From contig NZ_CP107780.1 of the NCBI RefSeq assembly GCF_036345175.1, forward strand, positions 7,998,001-8,062,000: a stretch of 64,000 bases of DNA. The letters run 5' to 3'. The stretch comes from Streptomyces sp. NBC_00576. GTDB lineage: Bacteria > Actinomycetota > Actinomycetes > Streptomycetales > Streptomycetaceae. Within the stretch, counting starts at the first letter, position 1, and every line of letters begins with the position of its first letter. Made by a program: the position numbers and the translations under genes. This document shows, in pieces, positions 52,639-62,568 of the stretch. Below the pieces are notes generated by a model. It saw only the letters and a list, made by a program, of their open reading frames with translations. It was not told the DNA's origin and did no database searches.

Positions 52639-53676
52639 TCACACCGCCACGTACGTCACCGGCTCGCTGCCGGTCACCGCCTCCGCCTGGCCCAGTTTGA
52701 CCAGTCGGCGGACGTGGGCCTCGGCCTCCGAGACCGCGATGTTCCGTGATCCCGGGGGGATTTCGGCCCAGGGGCGGTTCCACTCCATGCGTACCGCCAG
52801 TTCCCAGGGGGTGAGGGGAGTGGTGAGGAGGGCGCGGAGGCCGGCGAGGCGTTCGTCGTGGTGGTCGAGGAGCTCCTGTACGCGGACGGTCGCGTCGGGG
52901 AAGGCGTGGCGGTGGGCCGGGAGCACCTCCGCCGGGGCCAGGCGGCCGATGCGCTCCAGGGAGTCGAGGTAGTCGCCGAGGGGGTCGGCGATGGTCGTGT
53001 CGTCCGGATCCTCGTACAGGCCGATGTGCGGGGTGATCCCGGGGAGCAGGTGGTCGCCGGAGAACAGGCGGCCGTTGCCCGGGAGTTGGGCCGGGTGGGC
53101 CTCCTCCAGGTGGAGGCAGACGTGGCCCGGGGTGTGGCCAGGCGTCCAGATCGCGCGCAGACGGCGGCCGGGGAGGTCGAGGAGTTCGCCGGGGACGATC
53201 TCGCGGTCGGGCAGCGCCGGCGAGAAACCGGGCAGGGAGCCGAGGGGGATCGCGCCCAGGGTCGCCAGGTGGTCGTCGGGCGCTCCGGCCGCCGCCAGTT
53301 TCGCGGTCATGTAGGTGAACCAGCGCTCGGCACGGTTGTCGCGTGTCCGCCGTACCAGGGAGATGTCGGCCTCGTGCATCGCGATCCACGCGCCCGACAC
53401 CTCGCGGACCTGGCCCGACAGGCCGTGGTGGTCAGGGTGGTGGTGGGTGATCACCATGCCGTGGATCTCGCCGACTGCCGTGCCGCACGCCAACAGGCCC
53501 TCGGCGAGCGTGTCCCAGGACAGCGGGTCGTCCCAGCCCGTGTCGATGAGCACCGGTCCGCTGTCGGTGTCGACGACATACACCAGGGTGTACCCGAGGG
53601 GGTTGTTCGGAATGGGGACCCGGAGAGACCGTACGCCCCCGCCGTGATCGGTCACCTGCGTCGACACCTGTGTCAT
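52639..53676 (-). CDS. metallo-beta-lactamase-fold hydrolase
   Basis: The 345-residue protein has the MBL metal motif THHHPDHHG, plus TPGHTPGHVCLHLEE, the Asp in LFSGDHLLPGITPHIG and a C-terminal helical domain with a winged-helix-like end (AHVRRLVKLGQAEAV). It could hydrolyse thioesters or lactones; some steroid-locus MBL enzymes act on CoA thioesters, which is inference. GGGGAG lies four bases before ATG 53676. It is divergent from the aldehyde dehydrogenase with a KstR-like box between the two genes. Confidence 0.88.
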   Translation of the reverse strand: MTQVSTQVTDHGGGVRSLRVPIPNNPLGYTLVYVVDTDSGPVLIDTGWDDPLSWDTLAEGLLACGTAVGEIHGMVITHHHPDHHGLSGQVREVSGAWIAMHEADISLVRRTRDNRAERWFTYMTAKLAAAGAPDDHLATLGAIPLGSLPGFSPALPDREIVPGELLDLPGRRLRAIWTPGHTPGHVCLHLEEAHPAQLPGNGRLFSGDHLLPGITPHIGLYEDPDDTTIADPLGDYLDSLERIGRLAPAEVLPAHRHAFPDATVRVQELLDHHDERLAGLRALLTTPLTPWELAVRMEWNRPWAEIPPGSRNIAVSEAEAHVRRLVKLGQAEAVTGSEPVTYVAV

Positions 53677-53713
53677 GGGCTCCCCTGTGGCCGGTTGCCA
53701 GCCCAACTATAAC

Positions 53714-53727
53714 TAGAACCAGTTTCA
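53714..53727. promoter_or_regulatory. KstR-like operator
   Basis: TAGAACCAGTTTCA fits TnnAACnnGTTnnA exactly. It lies 38 bp before the MBL hydrolase start and 145 bp before the aldehyde dehydrogenase start, in their shared promoter region. Confidence 0.65.
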
Positions 53728-53814
53728 ATGGGAGCCCGAGTCACTTACTTCGCAGTGGTGCGAGACCTGTGGACTCCTCGGAGGGGAACTGGTAACTGTC
53801 TCCGTATCTATCTG

Positions 53815-53831
53815 TCTGACGATCCGTCAGA
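53815..53831. promoter_or_regulatory. operator palindrome TCTGACG-N3-CGTCAGA
   Basis: This is a perfect 7-bp inverted repeat with a 3-bp spacer (ATC), 41 bp upstream of the aldehyde dehydrogenase start. The same motif precedes the P450 gene and the LLM oxidoreductase gene. Confidence 0.65.
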
Positions 53832-53871
53832 GACGGTACCCGGAGAGGCAGTCGGCGAGAGGCAGTCGGCC

Positions 53872-55329
<1,458 letters not shown>

Positions 55330-55334
55330 CGGGC

Positions 55335-55568
55335 ATGGGCGACCGCTGGCACGTGGAGGTGGACCGCTCGCTGTGCATCGGCTCGGCCCAGTGCGTCCAC
55401 CGGGCCCCGGACGGTTTCCGCCTCGACACGGGGATGCAGTCCCACCCCGTCGAACCGGACACGGACGCCAACGAGAAGGTGCTGGCGGCGGCGGAGAACT
55501 GTCCGGTGGAGGCGATCATGATCACGCTGCTGGGGGGTGGGGAACCGGTGTTTCCGCCGGAGGAGTAA
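55335..55568 (+). CDS. [3Fe-4S]-type ferredoxin
   Basis: The 77-residue protein has CIGSAQC (Cys pair C-x5-C) and NCPVEAI, the layout of small [3Fe-4S] ferredoxins that feed actinobacterial P450s. ATG 55335 lies close to the preceding stop with GAGGGG upstream. No P450 or ferredoxin reductase is adjacent; the CYP125-like P450 at 29690 is a possible partner. Confidence 0.9.
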   Translation: MGDRWHVEVDRSLCIGSAQCVHRAPDGFRLDTGMQSHPVEPDTDANEKVLAAAENCPVEAIMITLLGGGEPVFPPEE

Positions 55569-55574
55569 AAATCC

Positions 55575-55630
55575 CCCGTAAGTGGTTCCATATCCGGCAA
55601 TTAGTCATATTGTGGAAGTAGGCCTACGGG
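55575..55630 (+). terminator. long imperfect hairpin after the ferredoxin gene
   Basis: CCCGTA (55575-55580) pairs with TACGGG (55625-55630), and TTCCA with TGGAA inside. The region is AT-rich for this genome. It may end the aldehyde dehydrogenase-ferredoxin transcript or overlap the promoter of the riboswitch RNA. Confidence 0.4.
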
Positions 55631-55680
55631 ACGAGTGAGGGAGCTCAACCGTAGTAGCCGACTCTGGCGAGACGCTTCGG

Positions 55681-55790
55681 CATCCGCTGGGGCCGACGTT
55701 GACGGTAGGGCTGAGAGGCCGGACGGCAGTGCTCGGGCCGGAAGGCGACCCCGGGACCTGATCCGGGTAATACCGGCGCAGGGAAACCCG
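55681..55790 (+). ncRNA. TPP riboswitch (thi box) without a downstream thiamine gene
   Basis: The 3' half is an excellent match to the thi box: ACCTGATCCGGGTAATACC and GGCGCAGGGA (55755-55784), with P5 CCGG-GTAATA-CCGG. The 5' half has the conserved GGGCTGAGAG (55708-55717), GGGG (55689-55692) pairing with CCCC (about 55749-55752) and a small CCG/CGG stem. P1 is weak. A hairpin follows at 55808-55824. The next genes are kstR on the opposite strand and a glycosyltransferase 1 kb away, so no thiamine gene is controlled in cis. Confidence 0.78.
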
Positions 55791-55865
55791 TCTCGTAGGT
55801 CACTTTCGCGCGCTCGGAGCGCGCTCGGGCCACTCAGGCCCCTTCTCTGCTCGGGTGTTCTCCGG

Positions 55866-56564
55866 TCAGGCGTTCTCCGGTCGGGCCTTCTCCGGGTCGG
55901 TCAGGTCGATCAGTCGGCACACCGTCTCGATGTCGATCTTCACCTGGGCGATCGAGGCGCGGCCCGACAGCCAGGTGATCAGCGCCGAGTGCCAGGTGTG
56001 CTCGATGACGCGCACCGCCGACAGCTGCTCGGGCGTCGGGTGCCCCCCGCCCGGCCCGCCCTCGCCCAGCCCCATCGAGTCCAGGATGATCGCCGTCGTC
56101 TGACGGGAGACCTGGTCGACCTCCGGCGAAACACTGCGGTCCGCGAAGGTCAGCGCCCGCACCATCGCGTCCGCCAGATGCGGCTCACGCTGAAGGGCGC
56201 GGAAGGCGCGCATCAGGGTCTCCGCAACCCGCTCCGCGGCCGTCTCGCCCGTCGGGGGCTTCTTGCGCAGTGTGCCGTGCATGTGTTCCAACTGGTCCTG
56301 CATGGTGGCGACCAGGAGATGAACCTTGGACGGGAAGTACCGGTAGAGCGTGCCGAGCGCGACCTGCGAGGACTCCGCGACCTCCCGCATCTGCACCGCG
56401 TCGAAACCGCCCCGGCTCGCCAACTGCGCGCTCGCGTGCAGGATCCGGCGCCGACGGGCCTCCTGCCGCTCGGTGAGCGGAGCGGAGGGCGGCAGCGAAC
56501 CGGTCGACGAACTCGGTCGCGCCGTATGTGCCGTATGTGCTTCCACCTTCGCGTCGGCAGGCAT
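55866..56564 (-). CDS. kstR: TetR-family regulator, KstR-like (steroid catabolism repressor)
   Basis: The 232-residue protein has a disordered N-terminus, then RRRRILHASAQLASRGGFDAVQMREVAE and VALGTLYRYFPSKVHLLVATM, a helix-turn-helix block very close to mycobacterial KstR. The ligand domain includes DQVSRQTTAIILDSMG and VIEHTWHSALITWLSG. KstR represses cholesterol-catabolism genes and is released by a steroid-CoA. A matching box lies 197 bp upstream, and others before the P450/thiolase pair and the MBL/dehydrogenase pair, which supports the call. ATG 56564 follows GGAACGGGAACC. Confidence 0.82.
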   Translation of the reverse strand: MPADAKVEAHTAHTARPSSSTGSLPPSAPLTERQEARRRRILHASAQLASRGGFDAVQMREVAESSQVALGTLYRYFPSKVHLLVATMQDQLEHMHGTLRKKPPTGETAAERVAETLMRAFRALQREPHLADAMVRALTFADRSVSPEVDQVSRQTTAIILDSMGLGEGGPGGGHPTPEQLSAVRVIEHTWHSALITWLSGRASIAQVKIDIETVCRLIDLTDPEKARPENA

Positions 56565-56760
56565 GGTTCCCGTTCCGTGACAGTCGGTGATCGCACGGTG
56601 ATCGAGTGGACGACCGGGCGGCGATCGGGCAGTCGTGTGTCAGCAAACAGTCAGCATGGCACGTCCGCATCGTGCGTCCGCCGTGGCGCGAATCACCTGA
56701 TCCACCGCTCACAGTCGACGTACCTGCCGGTAGATTCGGAGCCTCCTGAACGATCAAGTC

Positions 56761-56774
56761 TGAAACTTGTTCTA
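56761..56774. promoter_or_regulatory. KstR-like operator near kstR and the glycosyltransferase operon
   Basis: TGAAACTTGTTCTA fits TnnAACnnGTTnnA exactly. It lies 55 bp before the glycosyltransferase start and 197 bp before the kstR start, so it may control either or both. Confidence 0.65.
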
Positions 56775-56828
56775 GATTAGCGTCCCGTCGTAGTCTCGCG
56801 GGAAACCGTGGGGAGAAGGGGGCCGGGA

Positions 56829-58241
56829 GTGACGGCCGAGGCCAGCGAGGCAGGCCCTCAGGGGGATCCTGCCGCGGACGGCGAGCGACCGCTCAAGATC
56901 GCACTTCTGACCTATAAGGGGAACCCGTTCTGCGGCGGCCAGGGCGTCTACGTACGCCATCTGTCGCGCGAGCTCGCCCGGCTCGGACACCGCGTCGAGG
57001 TCATCGGCTCCCAGCCGTACCCCGTGCTGGACGTACTCGACGGACGCGACGGAGCCGATGGGTACGAGGTGGGTCCCGACCCCGTCCTCACCGAGCTGCC
57101 CAGCCTCGACCTCTACCGCCACCCGGACCCCTTCCGCACTCCGGGGCGTGACGAGTACCGCGACTGGATCGACGCACTCGAAGTCGCCACGATGTGGACC
57201 GGCGGTTTCCCCGAACCCCTCACCTTCTCCCTCCGCGCCCGTCGCCAACTGCGGGCCCGGAGCGGTGAGTTCGACGTCGTGCACGACAACCAGACGCTCG
57301 GATACGGCCTGTTGGGTGACCTCGGCGCCCCACTCGTCACCACGATCCACCACCCCATCACCGTGGACCGGCAGTTGGAACTGGACGCCGCCGACGGCAT
57401 ACACCGCCGGATGTCCGTACGGCGCTGGTACGGCTTCACGCGCATGCAGAAGCGGGTGGCGCGCCGTCTGCCGTCGGTGCTCACCGTCTCAGGCACGTCG
57501 CGCCAGGAGATCGTCGACCATCTGGGCGTACGGGACAACCGCATCCACGTCGTGCACATCGGCGCGGACACCGACCTCTTCTCACCCGACCCGGCGGTGC
57601 GCCAGATACCGGGCCGCATCGTGACCACGTCCAGCGCGGACGTTCCCCTCAAGGGGCTCGTGTTCCTCGTCGAGGCGCTGGCGAAGGTACGTACGGAACA
57701 TCCCGGCGCCCACCTCGTGGTCGTCGGCAAGCGCGCCGAGGACGGGCCCGTCGCCCAGGCCATCGAGAGGTACGGCCTCGAAGGCGCCGTCGAGTTCGTC
57801 AAGGGCATCTCGGACGCGGAACTCGTCGACCTGGTGCGCTCGGCGGAGATCGCCTGCGTACCGTCCCTGTACGAGGGCTTCTCCCTCCCGGCGGCGGAGG
57901 CGATGGCCACCGGCACGCCCCTGGTCGCCACCACCGGCGGAGCGATCCCCGAGGTCGCAGGCCCCGACGGCCAGACCTGCCTGGCCGTCCCGCCCGGCGA
58001 CCCGGGAGCCCTGGCCACCGCCCTGGCGACCCTCCTCGCCGACCCGGAACTGAGGGCGCGCCTGGGCCGGGCGGGCCGCGAGCGCGTACTGACCCGCTTC
58101 ACCTGGGCCCGAGCTGCGCAGGGCACGGCAGCCCACTACCGCGACGCGATCGCCCGCTCCACGCCCGCACGCAAGTCCACGCCCAAGTCCACGCCCACCC
58201 CCAACGTGACCCCCGACCGCGAAAGCAGGACTTCGTGCTGA
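56829..58241 (+). CDS. glycosyltransferase family 4 (GT-B)
   Basis: The 470-residue protein has the N-terminal Rossmann half with GGQGVYVRHLSRELARLGHRVEV and TIHHPITVDR. The C-terminal half contains VGKRAED, VPSLYEGFSLPAAEAMATGTPLVATTGGAIPEV, with the E-x7-E nucleotide-sugar site. The C-terminus is Lys/Thr/Pro rich. GTG 56829 is preferred (AAGGGGG nine bases upstream) over GTG 56808. Its last 7 bp overlap the methyltransferase gene. It heads a three-gene operon and may glycosylate a lipid or polyol. Confidence 0.88.
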   Translation: MTAEASEAGPQGDPAADGERPLKIALLTYKGNPFCGGQGVYVRHLSRELARLGHRVEVIGSQPYPVLDVLDGRDGADGYEVGPDPVLTELPSLDLYRHPDPFRTPGRDEYRDWIDALEVATMWTGGFPEPLTFSLRARRQLRARSGEFDVVHDNQTLGYGLLGDLGAPLVTTIHHPITVDRQLELDAADGIHRRMSVRRWYGFTRMQKRVARRLPSVLTVSGTSRQEIVDHLGVRDNRIHVVHIGADTDLFSPDPAVRQIPGRIVTTSSADVPLKGLVFLVEALAKVRTEHPGAHLVVVGKRAEDGPVAQAIERYGLEGAVEFVKGISDAELVDLVRSAEIACVPSLYEGFSLPAAEAMATGTPLVATTGGAIPEVAGPDGQTCLAVPPGDPGALATALATLLADPELRARLGRAGRERVLTRFTWARAAQGTAAHYRDAIARSTPARKSTPKSTPTPNVTPDRESRTSC

Positions 58242-58990
58242 CCGTCGACTTCACCCGGTTCCCGCTGGCCCCGGGGGACCGTGTCCTGGACCTCGGCTGC
58301 GGAGCCGGCCGGCACGCGTTCGAGTGCTACCGGCGCGGCGCCCAGGTCGTGGCGCTGGACCAGAACGGTGACGAGATCCGCGAGGTCGCCAAGTGGTTCG
58401 CGGCGATGAAGGAGGCGGGCGAGGCGCCCGCCGGGGCCACCGCGACGGCCATGGAGGGCAACGCCCTGGCTCTGCCGTTCCCCGACGAGTCCTTCGACGT
58501 CGTGATCATCTCCGAGGTCATGGAGCACATCCCGGACGACAAGGGCGTCCTCGCGGAGATGGTCCGGGTGCTTAAGCCCGGCGGCCGGATCGCGATCACC
58601 GTGCCGCGCTACGGTCCCGAGAAGGTCTGCTGGTCCCTCTCCGACGCCTATCACGAGGTCGAGGGCGGCCACATCCGCATCTACAAGGCGGACGAGCTCC
58701 TCGCGAAGATCAGGGAAGCGGGGCTGAAGCCCTACGGCACCCACCACGCCCACGCCCTGCACTCCCCGTACTGGTGGCTGAAGTGCGCGTTCGGCGTGGA
58801 CAACGACAAGGTGCTGCCGGTCCGCGCGTACCACAAGCTGCTGGTCTGGGACATCATGAAGAAGCCGCTGGTCACCCGGGTCGCCGAGCAGGCCCTGAAC
58901 CCGCTGATCGGCAAGAGCTTCGTGGCGTACGCGACCAAGCCGCACCTCCCGAGCCTTTCCAAGTCCGAAGCCGAGGTGGCCGCGAAGTGA
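58235..58990 (+). CDS. class I SAM-dependent methyltransferase
   Basis: The 251-residue protein has VLDLGCGAGRHAFE, the acidic end of beta2 VVALDQNG, and VIISEVMEHIPDDKGVLAEMVRVLKPGGR, the standard motifs I-III of UbiE/COQ5-like methyltransferases. The C-terminal part is aromatic-rich (SPYWWLKCAFG). It starts inside the glycosyltransferase gene and its stop overlaps the next start (GTGA), so the operon is tightly coupled. The acceptor is unknown. Confidence 0.88.
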   Translation: MLTVDFTRFPLAPGDRVLDLGCGAGRHAFECYRRGAQVVALDQNGDEIREVAKWFAAMKEAGEAPAGATATAMEGNALALPFPDESFDVVIISEVMEHIPDDKGVLAEMVRVLKPGGRIAITVPRYGPEKVCWSLSDAYHEVEGGHIRIYKADELLAKIREAGLKPYGTHHAHALHSPYWWLKCAFGVDNDKVLPVRAYHKLLVWDIMKKPLVTRVAEQALNPLIGKSFVAYATKPHLPSLSKSEAEVAAK

Positions 58991-60057
58991 CGACCCCCCG
59001 GACAGAACACCTCGTCCTGCCCGGGGTCCTCACCTCCGAGCAGGCCGCCGTCACCGTCCGCGGGATCCTCGCGGAGCAGCGGGAGGACGGGGCCATTCCG
59101 TGGTTCCGGGGGCACCATCTCGACCCGTGGGACCACACCGAGGCCGCGATGGCCCTCGACGCGGCCGGCGAGCACGAGGCCGCCGAGCGGGCGTACCTGT
59201 GGCTGGCGGCCCACCAGGCCGGGGACGGTTCCTGGTACGCCGCGTACGCCGACGGGGACGCGGACGCCGTCACCGACCGGGGCCGGGAGACCAACTTCGT
59301 CGCCTACATAGCCGTCGGCGTCTGGCACCACTACCTCGCCACCGGCGACGACACTTTCCTGGACCGGATGTGGCCGACGGTCTTCGCGGCCGTCGAGTTC
59401 GTCCTCCAGCTGCAGCAGCCCGGCGGTGAGATCGGGTGGAAGCGCGAGGACGACGGCACGGACATCAAGGACGCCCTGCTGACCGGGAGTTCGTCCGTCC
59501 ACCACGCGCTGCGCTGCGCGCTCGCCATCGCCGACGAACGTGAAGAGCCGCAGCCCGACTGGGAGTTGGCGGTGGGCGCACTGCGGCACGCGATCCGCCG
59601 GCACCCCGAGCGGTTCCTCGACAAGGCCCGCTACTCGATGGACTGGTACTACCCGGTCCTGGGCGGCGCGTTGACCGGCGCGGAGGCCAAGTCCCGTATC
59701 GAGGAGGGCTGGGAGCGCTTCGTCGTCCCCGGACTCGGGGTGCGCTGTGTCGTGCCCAACCCGTGGGTGACGGGCGGCGAGTCGGCCGAACTGGCCCTGG
59801 CGCTCTGGGCGGTGGGCGAGTCCGACCGTGCCCTGGAGATCCTGCAGTCGATCCAGCACCTGCGCGATACGGACAGCGGCCTGTACTGGACGGGGTACGT
59901 GTTCGACGCGGAAGCGATCTGGCCGCGCGAACTCACCACCTGGACGGCGGGTTCACTGCTCCTCGCGGTCGCCGCACTCGGCGGCCACGAGGCGACCTGC
60001 ACGGTCTTCGGCGGCGAGCTGCTGCCGACGGGACTGGACCCCGACTGCTGCACCTGA
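58987..60057 (+). CDS. alpha/alpha-barrel protein of prenyltransferase/six-hairpin type
   Basis: The 356-residue protein is a helical repeat: EQREDGAIPWFRGHHLDPWDH, AYLWLAAHQAGDGSWYAAY, ETNFVAYIAVGVWHHYLATGD and SSVHHALRCALAIADE. The Trp-rich, QxDGxW-like repeats place it in the squalene cyclase/prenyltransferase or glycosidase-like six-hairpin superfamily. I see no DxDD cyclase motif, so a glycosidase or lyase fold is more likely than a cyclase. GTG 58987 has GAGGTGG upstream and overlaps the previous stop. Confidence 0.82.
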   Translation: MTTPRTEHLVLPGVLTSEQAAVTVRGILAEQREDGAIPWFRGHHLDPWDHTEAAMALDAAGEHEAAERAYLWLAAHQAGDGSWYAAYADGDADAVTDRGRETNFVAYIAVGVWHHYLATGDDTFLDRMWPTVFAAVEFVLQLQQPGGEIGWKREDDGTDIKDALLTGSSSVHHALRCALAIADEREEPQPDWELAVGALRHAIRRHPERFLDKARYSMDWYYPVLGGALTGAEAKSRIEEGWERFVVPGLGVRCVVPNPWVTGGESAELALALWAVGESDRALEILQSIQHLRDTDSGLYWTGYVFDAEAIWPRELTTWTAGSLLLAVAALGGHEATCTVFGGELLPTGLDPDCCT

Positions 60058-60076
60058 CCCGTCCGGGCGCCGGCCC

Positions 60077-60370
60077 TCAGTGCCGGTTGATGCGGTTGGC
60101 GATCGCGTGGCCCACGAACAGGTAGACGACGGCGGCCAGTCCGTACCCGGCGACGACCCGCGCCCACTGCTCGTCGAACGTGAAGAGGTCGTGCGACCAG
60201 CCCGCCAGCCAGGCGGCCGCGTCATGGACGACCTGCACGAAGTCGTTCGCGCGGTTGGCGTCCAGCAGGTACATCAGGATCCAGAGGCCGAGGATGACGG
60301 CCATGATGTCGGCAACGATCGCGATGATCGTCCCGGCCTGATTGGCACCACGGTGAGATACGGGGGACAT
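60077..60370 (-). CDS. two-helix membrane protein, function unknown
   Basis: The 97-residue protein has two hydrophobic segments: IIAIVADIMAVILGLWILMY near residues 15-34 and VVAGYGLAAVVYLFVGHAI near 72-90. No family is recognised. It converges on the three-gene operon ending at 60057, so it is not part of it. Confidence 0.75.
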   Translation of the reverse strand: MSPVSHRGANQAGTIIAIVADIMAVILGLWILMYLLDANRANDFVQVVHDAAAWLAGWSHDLFTFDEQWARVVAGYGLAAVVYLFVGHAIANRINRH

Positions 60371-60435
60371 GTCCTTCGGGTGCCCCGGAATCCGGGATGA
60401 AACCAGCCGGCGCCAAGCCCGTCGTCAGCCTGCCG

Positions 60436-61446
60436 TCAGGAGTTGAGCTCGGCGAGCACCCGCAGGGTGCGCGGGTCGGGGGAGAGGACGAGCAGGTCGG
60501 TCACCGGTCCCTTGCGCCACAACTCCAGCCGCTCGGCGATGCGTTCACGCGGCCCGACGAGGGAGATCTCGTCGGCGAAGGCGTCCGGTACGGCGAGCAC
60601 GGCCTCCTCGCGCCGCCCGGCGAGGAACAGTTCCTGGATCCGCCGGGCCTCCTCCTCGTACCCCATGCGGGCCATCAGATCGGCGTGGAAGTTGCGGGCC
60701 GCGTGGCCCATCCCGCCGATGTAGAACCCGAGCATCGTCTTGACGGGCAGCAGCCCCTCGGAGACGTCGGCGCAGACGCGGGCCTGCGCCATCGGCGCGA
60801 CCATGAACCCTTCCCCGGCCCCGCTCAGCGGATCCTCGTACAGCTCGGTCCGCAGCGGTGACCAGTACAGGGGCAGCCAGCCGTCGGCGATACGGGCCGT
60901 CTGGGCGATGTTCTTGGGCCCCTCCGCGCCGAGCAGCACGGGGAGCTGGGCGCGCAGGGGATGGGTGATCGACTTGAGCGGCTTGCCGATGCCGGTGCCG
61001 TCCGGGCCGGCGTAGGGGAAGTTGTGGAACCGCCCGGACAGCTCAACGGGGGCCTCGCGTCTGAGGACTTGGCGTACGACATCCACGTACTCCCGGGTCG
61101 CGGTGAGCGGCGACTTCGGGAACGGGCGGCCGTACCAGCCCTCGACGACCTGCGGGCCGGAGAGGCCGAGACCGAGGAGGACGCGTCCGCCGGAGAGATG
61201 GTCGAGGGTGAGGGCGTGCATCGCGGTGGTCGTCGGCGAGCGGGCCGCCATCTGGGCAACCGCCGTACCCAGCTTGATCCTTGACGTCTGCGCCGCGATC
61301 CACGTCAACGGGGTGAACGCGTCCGAGCCCCAGGACTCGGCGGTCCACACCGAGTCGTAGCCGAGCCGTTCGGCCTCCTGGGCGAGCGGTACGTGGTCCG
61401 GGGAGGGGCCGCGACCCCAGTAGCCGAGCGCGAGACCGAGCCGCAT
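60436..61446 (-). CDS. LLM-class F420-dependent oxidoreductase
   Basis: The 336-residue protein starts MRLGLALGYWGRGPS and has SVWTAESWGSDAFTPL, the LGTAVAQMAARSP strand, the GRVLLGLGLSGPQVVEGWYG segment and AELNS at the end, typical of F420-binding luciferase-like oxidoreductases. It likely oxidises or reduces a hydroxyl or thioester-linked substrate. AGGAGG lies six bases before ATG 61446. The TCTGACG-type palindrome is 17 bp upstream of the start, so it is co-regulated with the P450 and dehydrogenase genes. Confidence 0.88.
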   Translation of the reverse strand: MRLGLALGYWGRGPSPDHVPLAQEAERLGYDSVWTAESWGSDAFTPLTWIAAQTSRIKLGTAVAQMAARSPTTTAMHALTLDHLSGGRVLLGLGLSGPQVVEGWYGRPFPKSPLTATREYVDVVRQVLRREAPVELSGRFHNFPYAGPDGTGIGKPLKSITHPLRAQLPVLLGAEGPKNIAQTARIADGWLPLYWSPLRTELYEDPLSGAGEGFMVAPMAQARVCADVSEGLLPVKTMLGFYIGGMGHAARNFHADLMARMGYEEEARRIQELFLAGRREEAVLAVPDAFADEISLVGPRERIAERLELWRKGPVTDLLVLSPDPRTLRVLAELNS

Positions 61447-61463
61447 GCCTGCCTCCTGACGAT

Positions 61464-61480
61464 ACTGACGGTACGTCAGA
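61464..61480. promoter_or_regulatory. operator palindrome ACTGACG-N3-CGTCAGA
   Basis: ACTGACG (61464-61470), spacer GTA, then CGTCAGA (61474-61480): a near-perfect inverted repeat in front of the LLM oxidoreductase gene, sharing its core CTGACG-N3-CGTCAG with the site at 53815. Confidence 0.65.
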
Positions 61481-61566
61481 TGTGAAAACACTGGCGGCGA
61501 CTGTACGACAACGGCCTCTCGCCCGGAAGGGCAAGAGGCCGCAGCTCGCGCATCACGCGAACGGTG

Positions 61567-62418
61567 TTATCCGCGCTGGATGCCGGAGGTGTCCTGGAGC
61601 ACGCCCCGCCGGCCGTCCTGCGTCTGGGCGACGAAGCCCTGGCCACGCTGCTCGACGGCCAAGTACCAGGTACCGGGGGCCAGTTCGGCGATCGGCGTCG
61701 GCGAACCGTCCTCCGCGAACAGCGGACGCGGCACCGGCACGGCGAACCAGAAGGGGGAGAAGTCCGCGGCCGGCGGCTGCGCCTGCTGCGGCGGCTGACC
61801 CGCGCCGGCGTCGGCGCCGAAGGGCTGACCGGCCTGCGGCTGGGCGCCGTACGGCTGCTGCGGTGCGCCGGCGCCGGGGTAGCCGTAGCCGCCCTGGGGC
61901 TGGCCACCGGGACCACCGGGGTAGGGCTGGCCGCCGTAGGGCTGCGGGGTGGGCGGCTTGGGGGCGGGGACCAGGGCGCCCTTCAGGGCCGGGACCAGCG
62001 GGGTGGCGACGGCGGCGGCAGCCATGACGACCGTGGCGACGAGGGAGAGGATCAGGCCGGTGCCCGCGTCGGGGCCGGTGCCGCCGGCGCTGACGTTGTC
62101 GTAGCCGCCCGCCGGGTCGAAGACGTTGCCGAGCGCGCTCCAGGCGGCGAACACGGTGAAGGCGACACCGAACTGGCCGAGTTCGATGCCCGCGACCTTG
62201 GGCATCTGCGGCAGACCGTGCGACAGCACGACGAGCGCGGCGCCGATGAGGCCCGCGAGGACGACGCCCAGCAGGACCGGGCCGCTGGCCCAGGCGCTCG
62301 GCATGTCGAGGCCCGTGGCACCGTCGACGGAGTAGATGTCGAGGAACGACGCGATGAACAGCAATACCGCTGCTCCGATCACCACGCCGTCGCCTCGAGT
62401 GAGGGAGCGGATATTCAC
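61567..62418 (-). CDS. DUF5336-like four-helix membrane protein with Pro/Gln/Gly tail
   Basis: The 283-residue protein has four hydrophobic helices within residues 10-150. A low-complexity stretch rich in Pro/Gln/Gly/Tyr follows (PYGGQPYPGGPGGQPQGG), and then a C-terminal segment with WFAVPVPRPLFAEDG. The layout matches the actinobacterial DUF5336 type. GTG 62418 has GAGG about seven to ten bases upstream. The role is unknown; the Pro-rich tail may bind envelope partners. Confidence 0.78.
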   Translation of the reverse strand: MNIRSLTRGDGVVIGAAVLLFIASFLDIYSVDGATGLDMPSAWASGPVLLGVVLAGLIGAALVVLSHGLPQMPKVAGIELGQFGVAFTVFAAWSALGNVFDPAGGYDNVSAGGTGPDAGTGLILSLVATVVMAAAAVATPLVPALKGALVPAPKPPTPQPYGGQPYPGGPGGQPQGGYGYPGAGAPQQPYGAQPQAGQPFGADAGAGQPPQQAQPPAADFSPFWFAVPVPRPLFAEDGSPTPIAELAPGTWYLAVEQRGQGFVAQTQDGRRGVLQDTSGIQRG

Positions 62419-62568
62419 TTCAGGTCCTCAGGTCCTTCGTAGGTCGTGTCGTCGTCGGCATTCGGTCGGTCGGCCCATCCGTACTCGGTCGGCCGTCAGT
62501 CGATCGTGCGTAGGGGCACGACATTATCGTCCGCCTGTGTGGGCTGTCCGCCGGGATGCACGCGTTGA

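Noticed and set aside
58987..60057. Terpene cyclase
   Set aside because: The repeat fold fits, but no DxDD or DDxxD catalytic motif is seen.
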